The position numbers were made by a program, and so were the translations under genes. DNA of 50,000 nt from assembly GCF_964340395.1 (NCBI RefSeq), contig NC_135558.1, positions 10,477,501 through 10,527,500 on the forward strand. The letters are read 5' to 3'. How positions within the stretch are numbered: position 1 is the first letter of the stretch; every line of letters begins with the position of its first letter. The DNA is from Glandiceps talaboti (Eukaryota > Hemichordata > Enteropneusta > Spengelidae). The notes under the pieces are model-generated. The model saw only the letters and a program-made list of their open reading frames with translations, ran no database searches and was not told the DNA's origin. Below are positions 37,406 through 49,969 of this stretch, piece after piece.

Positions 37406-37511
37406 ACATACATACATACATACATACATACATACATACATACATACATACATACATACATACATACATACATACATACATACATACATACATACATACA
37501 TACATACATAC
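37406..37511. repeat. (CATA)n microsatellite
   Basis: About 26 CATA units. Confidence 0.98.
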
Positions 37512-38409
37512 AGACACAAAATCGCTGATTAACATTCACTCTAAAATGTCAAATCTGGTGTGTTGACTGGCAATTTGATTTCCAGACCTTTCTCGTTTGT
37601 GACTGACATTGTCCTAGATGTGCATAGTCACATTTGTTATTCATTGTTGGAATCAAATCCAACACTTTGAATAATGTTAAGAAATTGAAAAGGAATGTAT
37701 TTTGCGTTGAGGGTGTTTAATATACGGACTAGTTGATCACTAAAGACAATTGTTTTAGCCCTTCTATGTCCCTGTATTGGGCCAAGTTATATAAGTTGGA
37801 ACATATGGCAGTATAACGCAGAATAAGGTATAAGTTTTCATATGGTTGAACTTTACGATCTTTCGCTTCATGCATTGGCTCAGAAAATGGCCATGCATTT
37901 TTAATATTGTAATTTTGGCTGTGCATAAGGGTATATATTTACACAGTGCATGAGAAATGATAAGATACATAATAATTCCCAGTGGAACGGAGATTATTTC
38001 TTTATCTCGGTTTACTGAGTATATTCTTTAATATCAATAGTCTCTCAACAAGAATTTGGGGACAGTTTTAGAGTAAACCAGGCTACAAATAAAGGATTAG
38101 CTATTGGCATGGGCTACAGTGTCTGTACACACTTCTGCCACAGACAGACAGACAGACGAGTAGGTGGTGGAACCAGTATGTCTAATGAAAGCGACAATAC
38201 AACCGCCTTTCCGTGAAACGTGAAGAAGGACAACATTTACTAAATAGCAAAAACACACATACCAAACTAGAACAGAAAAAACGGAAGAAAACATATCTAG
38301 GACATAAAAGTTGGCATGTTTAAGGCACTAGTCCTACTGTGTTGTATTTCATATTCCACAATGCTTGTCATAAGATCTGCAATATGGAAATTTCTCCATC
38401 CAATCAGGT

Positions 38410-38555
38410 TGTTGGTCAGTGGGATATACTATCAATCAATCAAAATAATTTGTAGAGCGCCAAAATCCAGGCAAAGTTCTGTTCAGGGGCGCTGGATGGT
38501 TAATCCACACCGTAGGCTTTTCAAAACAAATGTGTCTTCAGTTTTCTTTTGAAAC
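38410..38555 (+). repeat. SINE-like dispersed repeat fragment
   Basis: Contains TTTGTAGAGCGCCAAAATCC, GGGGCGCTGG and CTTTTCAAAACAAATGTGTC followed by TTCAGTTTTCTTTTGAAA. From memory this layout (GAGCGCC…GGCGCT…TTTTCAGTTT) resembles dispersed repeats of marine invertebrates. No tRNA-derived head is recognisable, so the class is uncertain. Confidence 0.3.
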
Positions 38556-38670
38556 AAAAGTATACTAGTATGATTGTTCAAATGATTGTTCAAATGAAGT
38601 CATTATGTAAATGAACATGTCACGTGCATCAATTACATTAACAAACAAATGATGTAGGTCACAGTCTCCA

Positions 38671-39152
38671 TCAATCTGATGAAAATTATTCCTATGAAGT
38701 GTACACTTCGCGATTTCCTTTTAGCTGTTATGTTTACTGTCGTTTGTTCTTTTGTGAGCGCTCGTTACATACATCTGACACAACACCATGGGCGTTCACA
38801 CGTACTAACGGGTAGCGCCAATCAGAATCTGTATTACAATATATACACTCAACTTCGAAATTGAAAGAAAGAGAACCACCAAACAATAACGATAACGTTG
38901 TTGTCTGTACTCTGTGCTCATGCTCTTTTCGAACATGGCGCTCTGAAATACTGTACCCATATGTTCAGACACATTACGTATTCTCATTCGTTGAGTGAAT
39001 TCAGTAAGCACCGAGATTTGGTACGGAAACGCCTATGGTGTTGTATCAGATGTATGTAACGAGCGCTCACAAAAGAACAAACGACAATAAATGTAACAGC
39101 CAAAAAGAAATCGCGAAGTGTACACTACATCGGATTTTAATCAGATTGAGTG
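38671..39152. mobile_element. Fold-back element with about 125-bp inverted arms
   Basis: The left arm 38671-38796 and right arm 39028-39152 are complementary, with long identical blocks (TGTACACTTCGCGATTTC and TTCTTTTGTGAGCGCTCGTT), CAATCTGAT at the outer end and ACAACACCAT at the inner end. The loop is about 230 bp. There is no coding capacity; high arm identity suggests a fairly young insertion. Confidence 0.92.
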
Positions 39153-40197
39153 TCAATGTAATGCAGCACCAACAACACTGTAAGGATTACCTCTCTGTGG
39201 TTCCTGGTAAATGTGGCGACAGGAAGAGAGACGACTTGTGATCAAAGGAAATTGGAACACGCAATCATGTAAATTTGAATTCTGTGAACACTTTTTTGGG
39301 TGTGGTGAAAATATCAGCTTTTACAAATCTTTTGACAAGCTCAGTTCAATATGAGATACAATGGAGTACCACAATCGCCGTAAACAGGTTATTTACAAGA
39401 GAAATACACACTAACAAAAATACCCCATACTTTTACATTTTCGTGGAAAAAACACATTAAAGTTAAATTAGATGCTTAAAATTTTAAAATGTGTAATATT
39501 ACAAAATGCTACACAATTCACATTGACATTTATTCCTCCCCCACATGTAAAATCCAAATTAAAGTTGATATGTATATCTTGTTAATACTCTGATAACAAC
39601 TCGTTAATTTGGTGGATTCTTTCAAGTCAAAAGTAAAACAAATCTTGTTATTCACATTTCAAGTTGGCGGGAAAGCCCTTGGTTATGATGGTCAAAGTTT
39701 GCGTTTACTAATAAAATTGTGTTTCGTATAATTCTCTGGAGATACTACTATCTTGAAGTTGGTTATACGAAAGATCGATCGTGCCTCATCATTTGACGAT
39801 AACGTGACGCTTTGGTCGTTTCTATGGAAACTAAATTACAATACAACAAATATCAATATGCCATGATCCGAAGGTTTACCAAAAAGTGTGTTGTATGGTT
39901 TTGATGAGGTATAGAATGTATCTATACAAGATTTTTTGCATTGATCTAATAACCTTTAATGCCATTGTTTATGATCTTGTTTAAATATTTATCAATTTTT
40001 ATGATCATCGCTGAAAATAGTATATAAGATGACATTTGAAGGTAATATAATTGGAGGAAACATACAACGCTTGAGATCACTTCTCACCATGTGACGTAAT
40101 GATGACGCGCTATCATGACGCATGGATGGTAGAGTGGTATTTACAAAATAGGTATGCAAATTGGACATGATTAATGAGCCATTAAAAAAGTACTTAC

Positions 40198-40641
40198 GAC
40201 TTCTCGGCGTTCTTCAACAGGCTTAATTTCTTTCCACAATTCCAGTTTTTCACTTAGGTCTATGTTTGTTAAAGGAAGTGTTACTAAACCTATACATTCA
40301 TCCCGCGAAAACTGGTCAAAGTCGTAAAGTTCTATTTTCACAATTTGGTGACGCAAGTCGGCTTCAGTAACCTCGAAGACAAAGCTTTCTTTAAACTCTG
40401 GATCTAATGTTTTCCGATGTACTTTACTCTGCATGGTTTTAGTTGAACTAGGTATAACAGACACTTTACAATAAGGGTCAGAGGTTCCACTAAAGTCACG
40501 TGGCTGAAGTTCCCGCGCTTCGATCAGACGAACAGTGAGTAAAGTCATCTCTTGATTGTATTTCAGTGAAAAGTTCATCATCCCGATTCCCTGTCCGTGA
40601 GAACCCGTCGATTCAGTAGACCCCTGCCGACTCTGAGGACC
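40198..40641 (-). CDS. Syt12: Synaptotagmin (Syt12-like), C2A domain exon
   Basis: This 148-codon exon runs from acceptor …GTATTGCAG to donor GTAAGT, phase 0 at both ends. After a Ser/Gly-rich lead (about 25 residues) comes a full C2 domain, from MMNFSLKYNQ to about WKEIKPVEERR. Loop 1 reads RDFSGTSDPYCKV, with both calcium-ligand aspartates. Loop 3 reads YDFDQFSRDE, keeping the two D-x-D aspartates and the serine; the last ligand position is Glu, with Asp just before it. C2 domains of this type bind acidic phospholipids, calcium-dependently when these ligands are present. Vertebrate Syt12 lacks most C2A ligands, so this copy looks ancestral or differently regulated. Confidence 0.95.
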
Positions 40642-41553
40642 CTGCAATACAAACATTCATAGAAAATTAAAGTATACATGTTAGGCTGCATTTAATGCCT
40701 GACTTTACATTTTTTTGATAAAGCTGAAAACATCAGTGTCAAAAAGCAATCACCAGTAACAGCGTAAGAAACATAGACTACCGGTAAATCTACTATTAAA
40801 TATGCACCAGCTGCATCAGGATTTTTTTTAAATAAAATATCTTATTTAATTCAATTTTGGTTCCGCACTCAAACATCAGCGACCCACTAAATGAATCAAG
40901 ATGGTTGGTTGTCTGATCAAAAAAAAATAATAACTCACTGCAGTTACAGCCTGTGCAGGTTTACGATTATCAGTGACTGTGAATACGTAATGAACTCATT
41001 TGCATATTAACGTAACGTGTCTGTATGATACTGTATTGTAATCTACTTGAAAAATCGTACATACTACGACAGCTTGTACCAAGTAACATATATATAAATG
41101 AAGAATATTAAAAAGTAAATTCAATCAGATCATTTCATAAATTGCCTAGCCTATCATTCATAAGTTATTTATATGTACAATGTAAGATTTGTATATGAAA
41201 TTATTATCGAGGATGACGAATCTGCCAGGAACGGTCATGCAATTGCAACAGTGAAAAGGAACGTATGTATCTGGGGTGTGTCACTCCCATTGGTCTCACT
41301 GCTGTGATGTTCACACTTGGCTAGTGATGTGTAAAAGGCAAAGACAAAGACATCAACTTCAGAAATTTAGCTACGTTTAGGCCTTATCAACAATTCTATT
41401 TTACTATGACACTCTATTCTACTATGATGACTAGTGACCATATGTGAAAATCTGTAATACTTAAAATCATACAGAAAGATAACTCATAAATTATAAATAT
41501 CAATGTTTGTCACAAATTTTAATATGCATACACATATATAAAATAAATATTAT

Positions 41554-41641
<88 letters not shown>

Positions 41642-41788
41642 TGTGTGTGCCATGACTATACACAATGTGTTCATGTGCTCTCCATCGAAGAACCACATTC
41701 AAATCTAAGACATTAAAAACAATACAAAAATATCAGATTAAGTGAAAGGAAATCAAACATACACCCCATCCTACACAATAATACGTAC
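40642..41788 (-). other. Intron 5' of the C2A exon (phase 0)
   Basis: Donor GTACGT at 41788 and acceptor GTATTGCAG at 40642. It contains the (TA)n tract. Confidence 0.88.
41557..41639. repeat. (TA)n microsatellite
   Basis: About 41 TA units. Confidence 0.98.
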
Positions 41789-41934
41789 CGATTTAGTATA
41801 CATTTTTGATGAAGGGTCAATTTCCCTTGGGTCTAGACTCACAGTCATCGATTTTCGTCTTGTTTGCCGTGGACTAATACTTGGCTGTGGTTGTTCAACT
41901 GTGAAGCTGTCCGTGCTGACAGGCGTCGTTGGCG
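41789..41934 (-). CDS. Syt12: Synaptotagmin (Syt12-like), linker exon with RRKS site
   Basis: The acceptor is …CCACTTCAG at 41935-41936 and the donor is GTACGT at 41787-41788. Entry phase is 1 and exit phase 0, fitting both neighbours. The exon encodes a Ser/Thr/Pro-rich, basic linker of about 49 residues containing TRRKSMTV, an ideal basophilic-kinase (R-R-x-S) site, and ends in KMYTKS. Vertebrate Syt12 also has a basic kinase site in its linker, reported as a PKA target, and a tyrosine followed by Ser-rich sequence before C2A. The resemblance is short and supports but does not prove the assignment. Confidence 0.75.
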
Positions 41935-42479
41935 CTGAAGTGGAAATTTCAAGAAGGATAATATAGACCGTCAACATAGTTTTAAAATAAAGTGATTTAT
42001 TGAATATATCAGTCTATAATAATGGTGTAGGATTTCTGGTGATTTGTATGACTTTGAGGTTTTATGTAAAGTTTTATGATGGCCTTGAGACTAAACATCA
42101 CATTGCATATCAATGCCACTGACAACAGTGCTTTGAAGAGATTTTTACACTTCTATGCCTGTTCGTTAGTCGATGTAATTTCCCGTGAGTCATTTGATCG
42201 CTGGATTATATTGTTCATTACCTAAATTCTTGAATAGAAGACAGTCATACTTGAAGGGTTTCCATTTAAAAAATACAAATAAATATCGTGCCTTCTCTTT
42301 TTCTCCTTTTACCGTCAGTTTGTCTTGCTTTCTGTCTCTCCCTACCGCCTACTCTTCCCCTCTGTCTGTCTCTCTCTAGCCCTCACTCGTTCACTGTCTC
42401 CCGGCCCCTCCTCTGTCGTCGATGTCTGTCCAAGAGTCACTGTGTGTATATCAGTACTTGGGTCGGTCTCTGTCTCTCG

Positions 42480-42677
<198 letters not shown>

Positions 42678-43189
42678 CAGTGTCCGTTCGATAGTCTATG
42701 TGCAAGTGTGGTATGATATCTCTCTCACTTTCAATCTCAGTTTCGAAATTTAACTTAATTCCTTAGAGACTCCTTTACAAAATATCCAGATAGCATTATA
42801 TTTCTGACACACTATGACCTTTCAACTCGTCTACCATAAATCATATCACAGGTATTTTGAGATCAATAGAAATCAACCACTCATCAAATCACGCGTGCGC
42901 AATGAACGATGTGAGTAATCCTTAAACAAGCTTTGCATCTTAAAATATTTGGGCTAATTTAAGAAAATGCAATTACATTTCCATACTACATTTTCAGGGT
43001 GAAGGAATACTAATACTGTAACTCTGAAATAATTCAAAAATATTTCAACGTTGTAAATCATTTTAAACTATTAGTGTATTTTACTTATTATTTTCATTAT
43101 CATGGTTTTAGATCTGCGCATAAAAATGTGTTAATCAGTCACAAATTTTATATGCAAGTATGCCTTGCAATTGATCGTGTGTATTGCTA

Positions 43190-43400
43190 AGCTAACAACA
43201 GGAATTAATTACAAAAATCGATAAACATACAAAAAGGGTATGCATATATGCCCAGCAACAAGACCACGCCCATGGTAACAGCCAAATGATGGTGTATATT
43301 GCAAATATAAAAATATGGATGGTTAGGCAAGTGGGTAAACATCCAAAAATGAATGCACATATGCCTAGCAACATGCCCATGATGTCATTTTCCGGATCCA
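43190..43400 (-). mobile_element. Dispersed repeat fragment, minus orientation
   Basis: The complement reads GGCATATGTGCATTCATTTT, GTTTACCCACTTGCCTAACC, TTGCAATATACACCATC and CCATGGGCGTGGTCTTGTTG. It is almost the same as 47455-47650 on the other strand and related to 30640-30820. Confidence 0.85.
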
Positions 43401-45956
43401 CAATTTGTGACGAGACTTCAAATTTTCGCGATTTTATTTAATTTTTTTTCGAATACGTAAAAAAATGTTTAGGATGGGCAGTGAAAAACTAGGTGGGGGT
43501 CTTGTAACCGGAACCAAACCTTTTTAGGCCTTAATGTACCAGAGCAATCAGCTATATGTTGAGTATTGTTTATCATCTTTTCTTTTCGAAATAATCACGG
43601 CGTTAAACCTTTACCTTCTGAGGCTGATTTGGCAAAAATAGTCCTGTAAATCATAGACGATTATTGTTGATGATAACAAAAAGTAACCGGCATATACTTT
43701 ACTTGTTCTTGTGGACATACAATACTTTTTGAAAATTAGCAAATTGTTCTGTGACAATTTAGAAACATTACTGAGTTAAGCCGCATCCTTACCAGAAGGC
43801 ATGTTGGTTTTCACATGAAATGACGATTTGAGAAATCGTTTGGTGCCTTCAAATTTGTTGTGGTATACTTCCCCGGTTCAAGTCGCAATTATACAAGACC
43901 CGGGGCAGCGTGGAAAGCTCCCTGGTAAGCCTTTAAATCACGTATAACGAACCAGCAAGAGCAAGGATCACTGCATGACCTTTTGTCGTGACAGGATCTG
44001 TTAAATGCAAAAGTTCAAAAATAACAGTGACGGGATCCATGAATTGAATTAATACGTTTACAATGACACGGCCCTATCACTTCGCTCCAGGGTAATTGTA
44101 TACATTTTCATGATATTTTAGACTAAGTCTTACTGAACCGTCGAAAAATATCAATTATCATAAATTTACTAATAATTTTTGTTTGCACTGATGTGCATCC
44201 ATACTAGTGGTGCAATACTTAAAACATTATTGCACAACTGTATGCAAATAATATGCAAATGAGCGTGCGATCGTTCCTTGTACACCAAATCGCGTGATCG
44301 CACAGTCATGATTTTTTCGGAAATTTGCTCTTTCGGAAAAACATATGACAAAACCCCATGTCAGAGATATTTTGCACTCGTGCACGCGTGCTGACAGTCT
44401 TTTTTGCCGCGCTTTCACTCCCTACAGTCCTAAGACTACGGCCGCAGAGTACATCACAGGCACTTGTGAAAATACCCGAAGTACGCCACACTCGTCTTGG
44501 AGGTCTGCCATGTTATTTGTATTTTTAGAGAGCGGTGGTTACTCTTCGTTTTAGCCTAGTTACACATTACTCGACCCAAGGCCCACGAACATTCTCCATT
44601 CGCTATGATCGCCATCAAATTTAAATACAAAGGTAATTCTCAATCATATCATTTACATAAATGAATACTACGTAGCCTCGGAATATGCACTAGATAATAA
44701 ATGTTGTGGCAGATATACATTTGTAAACACTAGAGCGACGTTTTGCTTATACAAATATCTGGCATCTTATACCTTATTCGAAGAGTTTGAACGTAGAGCC
44801 GAGTGAAGCCGGGCATCGAAATAATGTTAGCCAGAAGGCGGATACCACACTTTATACCACATTTACGATTAGTGTTGTTTCTCGACACATGTAGAGAAAC
44901 TAAGGGTTTCACGTGCGTACACACTCAGATGCCCAATATGACTGGTTTACTGTTAAATTTTTAATAACATCGACATTCTTTCAATAAATAATTACTGCGA
45001 AATATTAAATGATAGATCGTTTGTTTTTTAGTCGCTTTTGCATTTATAATCATAAGTCACCAAGGTAACCGTGTCTTTTCTTTGATTTTGATTTCCGGAT
45101 GTCATGACAACTATCAGACCAAGATGATTACTACAGGGAGTCAAGGACAGGATTCAATCGGAAACTCATCAAAAGATGTAATATTCTTCTCAGAGGGCTG
45201 ACTAAACCCACGACTAACAAGATTATGCCTGGAGTTATGAAACAACCAACCTGTATGTGATCTACCAACATGTATCTGTGGTTCTTTTGTGATCGCCTCA
45301 CAAAGATCTTCTGTCAAATAGAATTTGGTATGTTTATCGCTACTGTCAATTATCCTAATGATGTGTATACAAAGTGTAGCAAGGGTCACAATATTCTGAT
45401 TCTTCAGTAACTTACTGAGTGACCGGCCGACAGAATACGAGAAGCGCAAGGCTATTCTCGAGAGATCTAATAAAGCCACAATATCATCTCGTGCTATTAA
45501 AAATCCGTGAAGACATCTTGTGATTTTACGGCGATTTACTAGGAGTCAAACGTATGACCCCGATGAATAACTAACTTTCCCGTGTCGACTCTGAAATTTA
45601 AATTTTGAATCTGAATTTTGTTTGATTTTAGTTTAATTAAAGATTACGATGGAGGAAATTTTGATAAAATAACAATCGTGTGATTATGGTTATTGCAAAT
45701 TACACTTCTGATATGACCTACTACTGTCAGTTAGACCTATGAATTTATTGGCAACGTGAATAGTAAAGACGGTAACAGTTAACAATGCCACCTGTTGTCT
45801 TTTAATACATCATTTTCACTTGAATCAGCTCAATTTTGGTAAGCATTATAAATTATCGGAACCACATGCATTTCCAATTTTAGCTTTAACAAAGAAATCA
45901 TCGAATATTCACAGGCTTCATATACACTGTCGGAGACGAATGCACACGTATACTTT
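43401..45956. other. Intronic stretch without recognised feature
   Basis: One 112-codon minus-strand frame (45141-45479) lacks recognisable domains. A C/G hairpin at about 43871-43908 is noted but not a tRNA. Confidence 0.35.
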
Positions 45957-46108
45957 CTGTATGTATGTATGTATGTATGTATGTATGTATGTATGTATGT
46001 ATGTATGTATGTATGTATGTATGTACATGTATGTATGTATGTATGTATGTATGTATGTATGAATGTATGTATGAATGTGTGTGTGTGTGTGTGTCTGTCT
46101 GTGTGTGT

Positions 46109-46183
<75 letters not shown>
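45957..46183. repeat. Compound microsatellite (GTAT)n(GT)n
   Basis: About 28 GTAT units with minor variants, then about 50 GT units with CTGT and GAGT interruptions. Confidence 0.98.
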
Positions 46184-46186
<3 letters not shown>

Positions 46187-47239
46187 ACAACGTAGCATAC
46201 TTTGAAAACATTTCCCAGAATCTAATATTTTCACAAGGTATGTATATAGTAATGTTATGAAAAACAAGTTTTGTTGGGCAGGCAGGAGTCTTTTAAAAGA
46301 TTTCTTAATTAATTGGGACGTATCAAAAATACCTGTGCTGTGATTATTTTCATTTGAGCAATTTGAACAATGAATGCAAACCAGTCGAGACTAGAACTGA
46401 GACCACCTGTTGATCTCCCAGAATGGAACTGGAACCGAGGTTTAAGTTCGTCTCTGTTTATTTCTGAGGCCATTCTAGTTTCACACTTGAATTGTCCTCA
46501 GGAGAAGTTTTCACCAAATTGAAATGAGCAGAAAATTACGCTCTTCAAGTCGTATAATGGCTGGTCGTACTGGATAGTGGACAGGATATTATTTATATTA
46601 TTTACGTGTTTGCGTAACAATTACAGATAATATCAGCCCTGGCTTTGAAAGTAAATTTATCCTCTGTCATAATTTAGATCGAAGTTTAATTTCCCGCCAA
46701 TTAGATCAGATTTGATTATGAGTGCAAGGTAATCGAACGCCCATCAAAACGTCGGAGCAAAATTTAGCGTCCAATATGTTTCACAATACAAGTAACAATG
46801 AAAGTGATACTAGGTAATTTTCCCAGTACAAAGAAAGCATCTATATCCTCGCTAACAACGCTTCATCATCTCCGATAAATTGCATTTATCACCTGTCAAA
46901 ATCTGTCTCTCAAGGGGTGACCTCAGCAAGACTCGTCCGTTCGTTTGATTGCATTTTGAGATTTTAGGAAGGATTTCAAAATCTTGTAAACATTTTGGCT
47001 TAAAAAGTAAAACATTTTTGATGAATGTGACTTTTAGTCCAAAAAGGTCAAAGGGGCGTTAACTGTTAGAACCTGTATCATCACTCTTTTAATATTGGCG
47101 CCAAATTTAATGACCGTCTTTTGAGCAAGAAAAATTACATTTATGATGAATGAATATATTTTGGCGGTAAGATTTTGCTGAAACTATTGAGCAGTAATTC
47201 TATACCTCTGGTCGATGAGTTGAATTATTAAGGCCACGT

Positions 47240-47690
47240 TGATACACCTACTCAAAAATGGCGTTGTAGCACAACTGTACAGTTTACGTGTCATTTTTTT
47301 TAAATGTTTATCTACACCAAAATTGTACTGTTGGTATGGGCAGTATCTTCATTACTGGATCTACTATGTCAAGCTTTTTCTACGTTTATTCATTTGCCTA
47401 ACCATCCATGTTATTTTTGCGATATACATCACCAATTTCCCTTGTCGTGTCGCTAGGCATATGTGCATTCATTTTTGGATGTTTATCCACTTGCCTAACC
47501 ACCCCTATTTTTATCTTTGCAATATACACCATCCTTTGGCTGTTACCATGGGCGTGGTCTTGTTGCTGGGCATATACGCATATATTTTTGTATGTTTATC
47601 GATGTGTAATTAATGCCTATTGTTAGCTTACAATGCACACGATCAATCGGCTGTTGCTGTGGGCGTGGTCTTGTTGCAAGGCTTGACATT
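47240..47690 (+). mobile_element. Dispersed repeat, plus orientation, with tandem internal units
   Basis: The head AATGGCGTTGTAGCACAACTG matches 30625. Internally a unit of about 110-130 bp (TTATCCACTTGCCTAACCA, TTTGCAATATACACCATC, GGGCGTGGTCTTGTTGC) occurs two to three times. Open frames across it are not conserved proteins. Confidence 0.8.
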
Positions 47691-48119
47691 TACAATAACA
47701 GTTTATTATTCTGATGATAGATTTATTGGATTAGTCCTGAACGTATTCATTACCAAAATATCCTGAAAAATCATCGACGGTTTAGTATTAAAGATTGGGC
47801 GACGCTAGGAATTAATCTGGTATTAAACGTGTCCATTTCAAGAATGTGATAAACGGACAAGCCTTATGGATGGGGTCAATGACCAGGTGCCCAGTTCAAT
47901 AATACTCTTCCGAGTCGTTACCGAGCAAGGTTGCTTCAAAAATGTCCTCGTCAAAATCATTTAAACAAATGTCATCAAAATTATTTCAGTAAAAATGTTA
48001 ACTTCAACTAATCTAATTAGCTAACATTTTACACTTTGATTTCAATCATGATATGTTGTTGTTGTCAGTTGTTATATGAATTGAAAATATACAACGAAAA
48101 TCATGACACCTGAAGCACA

Positions 48120-48270
48120 CCATCGTCTAGTTCGACAAATATCATATCCACATTGCTACATTTTATCGTCTGGCCAGACAAATATCTTAAAGATGTTACT
48201 AAATAGATGTTATTGTCTGGCTCTACAAAAACAATATTAACATATCCACGTGTTATCGTCTGGAATTACA
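48120..48270. repeat. Degenerate tandem repeat, about 44-bp unit, four copies
   Basis: TTATCGTCTGG-like starts occur near 48122, 48164, 48210 and 48255, each followed by (C/T)AGACAAATAT or related sequence. Confidence 0.65.
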
Positions 48271-48664
48271 GGAATTTCAGTACAATTTACATTTCAGTTA
48301 ATTGACTGTCTCAACAATGTCAGAATGAATGCATGATTCACATGTTATCCTTGTACATTTAACTGATAATGGTAGCCCACCTTCTGCGCAAAGAAAGTAC
48401 AGCCATGTTTGTTAAGATGTATGTCGCGCCAGGCAATCAACGAGGCATTGTTGATAAGATTTTTGTCCAGCCAGGCAACGTTTTGTTTTAGCTTTCTTGA
48501 TTTTCGCTGTACATATAAAGACTAGCCTGAAAAATCCAAGCGTTGTTCCCGCTTATATAATACGCTCAATCGTAGCAAGTGGCTTCATAAGCGGACCATA
48601 GACCTGTGGGGAGACTACGAGCGCACCATAGACTGGATATTTCAGACTAGATAAACAGACTTAC

Positions 48665-48738
48665 TTCTTGGTATTATGAAGTCCTTACTAATAGGTTCAA
48701 CAGGTTCCGGTGTAACAAGTTCTGGCGGACTCATTTCT
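48665..48738 (-). CDS. Syt12: Synaptotagmin (Syt12-like), linker exon, first exon seen in the window
   Basis: On the minus strand a pyrimidine-rich acceptor (…CATGCAG or …GCAGAG) is followed by an open segment reading MSPPELVTPEPVEPISKD and then IIPR. It ends at a clean donor, GTAAGT. The donor leaves one base, and the next exon (41934) opens with two bases, so the codon closes as Thr. Of the three frames only this one is open. The exact 5' edge is ambiguous by two bases (48738 or 48736). The Met is probably internal, because synaptotagmins carry an N-terminal membrane anchor that is absent here and must lie beyond the window. The segment is proline-rich and acidic, as expected of the disordered linker. 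Confidence 0.6.
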
Positions 48739-48919
48739 CTGCATGAAATAAAAGTGTTCACACATAAAACTCGGTTACTATTTTCGTGTAATATAGTTTT
48801 TGAAAGTGACAGTGGTTAGTAACAACCGAACAATTATAGAGTGACAAGGATACGAACCAATTTTTCGATCATTTCACCTTTTAGACATGTTCATGTATTT
48901 TCATTAAAGGGAGACACCA

Positions 48920-49349
48920 CTTCAGGAAATAAAGGCATTTTCGTAAATGTTGGGTTCTGGAGAGTCGTTCTATATTTCACATCACATAAATTTCGCGCGA
49001 TTGCCAAGAAACATCAAATTAAATCTTCTATAACAATCTTAGCAGTGATCCAGTGTTGCCTCACAAGTCAACATGCATGCATATGTATTACGTAAACAAG
49101 AAATCTTCATGACTCCTAAGTGTTTGATATCTTGAGACGTATGGTCATAAATATATATTGTTCATCTAATGCATATACACGCCTGTTAACTCCCATGATG
49201 CAACACTAGACCACTGCTAGAACAATGCCTGTATCTAAAATTCAATTTGGTATTTTTTGACAATCTCGCGAAAATTTTTCTGACGTTAAACCTAGAAAGG
49301 ACTCTTCAGAACCCAAAGTTTATGAAAATGCCTTTATTTCCTGAAATAC
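48920..49349. mobile_element. Fold-back element with about 105-bp inverted arms
   Basis: The left arm 48920-49024 and right arm 49240-49349 are complementary: TTCAGGAAATAAAGGCATTT, TTGGGTTCTG.AGAGTC, TTTCGCG.GATTG and CAAATT. The loop is about 215 bp. Divergence between arms is higher than in the element at 38671. It lies in the intron upstream of the first visible Syt12-like exon. Confidence 0.88.
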
Positions 49350-49660
49350 AACTTCATGAACAGAATCTGGGGGCGTAAAACTTGAGAATTGTAATTAAAA
49401 TGAGTAAAAACATATCAAGATTTTGTTATACGAAAAGAACATACGAGGATTTGAAGCAATCTTGATGAAATTTCACTTTTGACATAAATAGTTTCACAAA
49501 ATGATGCAACATGAAAAATCAATCTATTATGTAATTAAATTGCATCGTTTGGAGATTGGAAATTATGTGATTGATTAGCAATGGAATTTTTATTATGTAA
49601 AGCTATTTAGTAGGAATGTGATACTCCCTCTCTACATCGAAAAATATGTAACTGTCTCCA

Positions 49661-49753
49661 CATACATACATACATACATACATACATACATACATACATA
49701 CATACATACATACATACATACATACATACATACATACATACATACATACATAC
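49661..49753. repeat. (CATA)n microsatellite
   Basis: About 23 CATA units, followed by a short GGAT block. Confidence 0.97.
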
Positions 49754-49837
49754 ATTAAAAGATAGATCGATAAATGGATGTATGGATGGATGGATGGATT
49801 GATAGGTAGATGGATATGTGGGTGCGCATGTGAGTCA

Positions 49838-49838
49838 G

Positions 49839-49927
<89 letters not shown>
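49838..49927. repeat. (GATA)n microsatellite
   Basis: About 22 GATA units. Confidence 0.97.
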
Positions 49928-49930
<3 letters not shown>

Positions 49931-49969
49931 TAGATAGAGGCACTAACACGCACACTCATACAAATTGAA

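Larger units (their letters stand above)
32815..40197 (-). other. Intron between the C2A and C2B exons
   Basis: Donor GTAAGT at 40197 and acceptor TTCATTCTAG at 32815, phase 0. It holds microsatellites, a fold-back element (38671-39152) and a SINE-like fragment. No nested gene is supported. Confidence 0.85.

Noticed and set aside
43871-43908. CCCCGG…CCGGGG hairpin with GGTTCAAGTC, tRNA-like T-arm
   Set aside because: Stem spacing does not allow a 5-bp T-stem with 7-base loop, and no acceptor or anticodon arm can be drawn.
45141-45479. 112-residue minus-strand frame
   Set aside because: Inside a Syt12 intron, with no recognised domain, splice fit or repeat support.
47239-47626. Hydrophobic 124- and 72-residue frames resembling membrane proteins
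   Set aside because: They lie in the dispersed repeat, and related copies at 43190 and 30640 do not conserve the frame.
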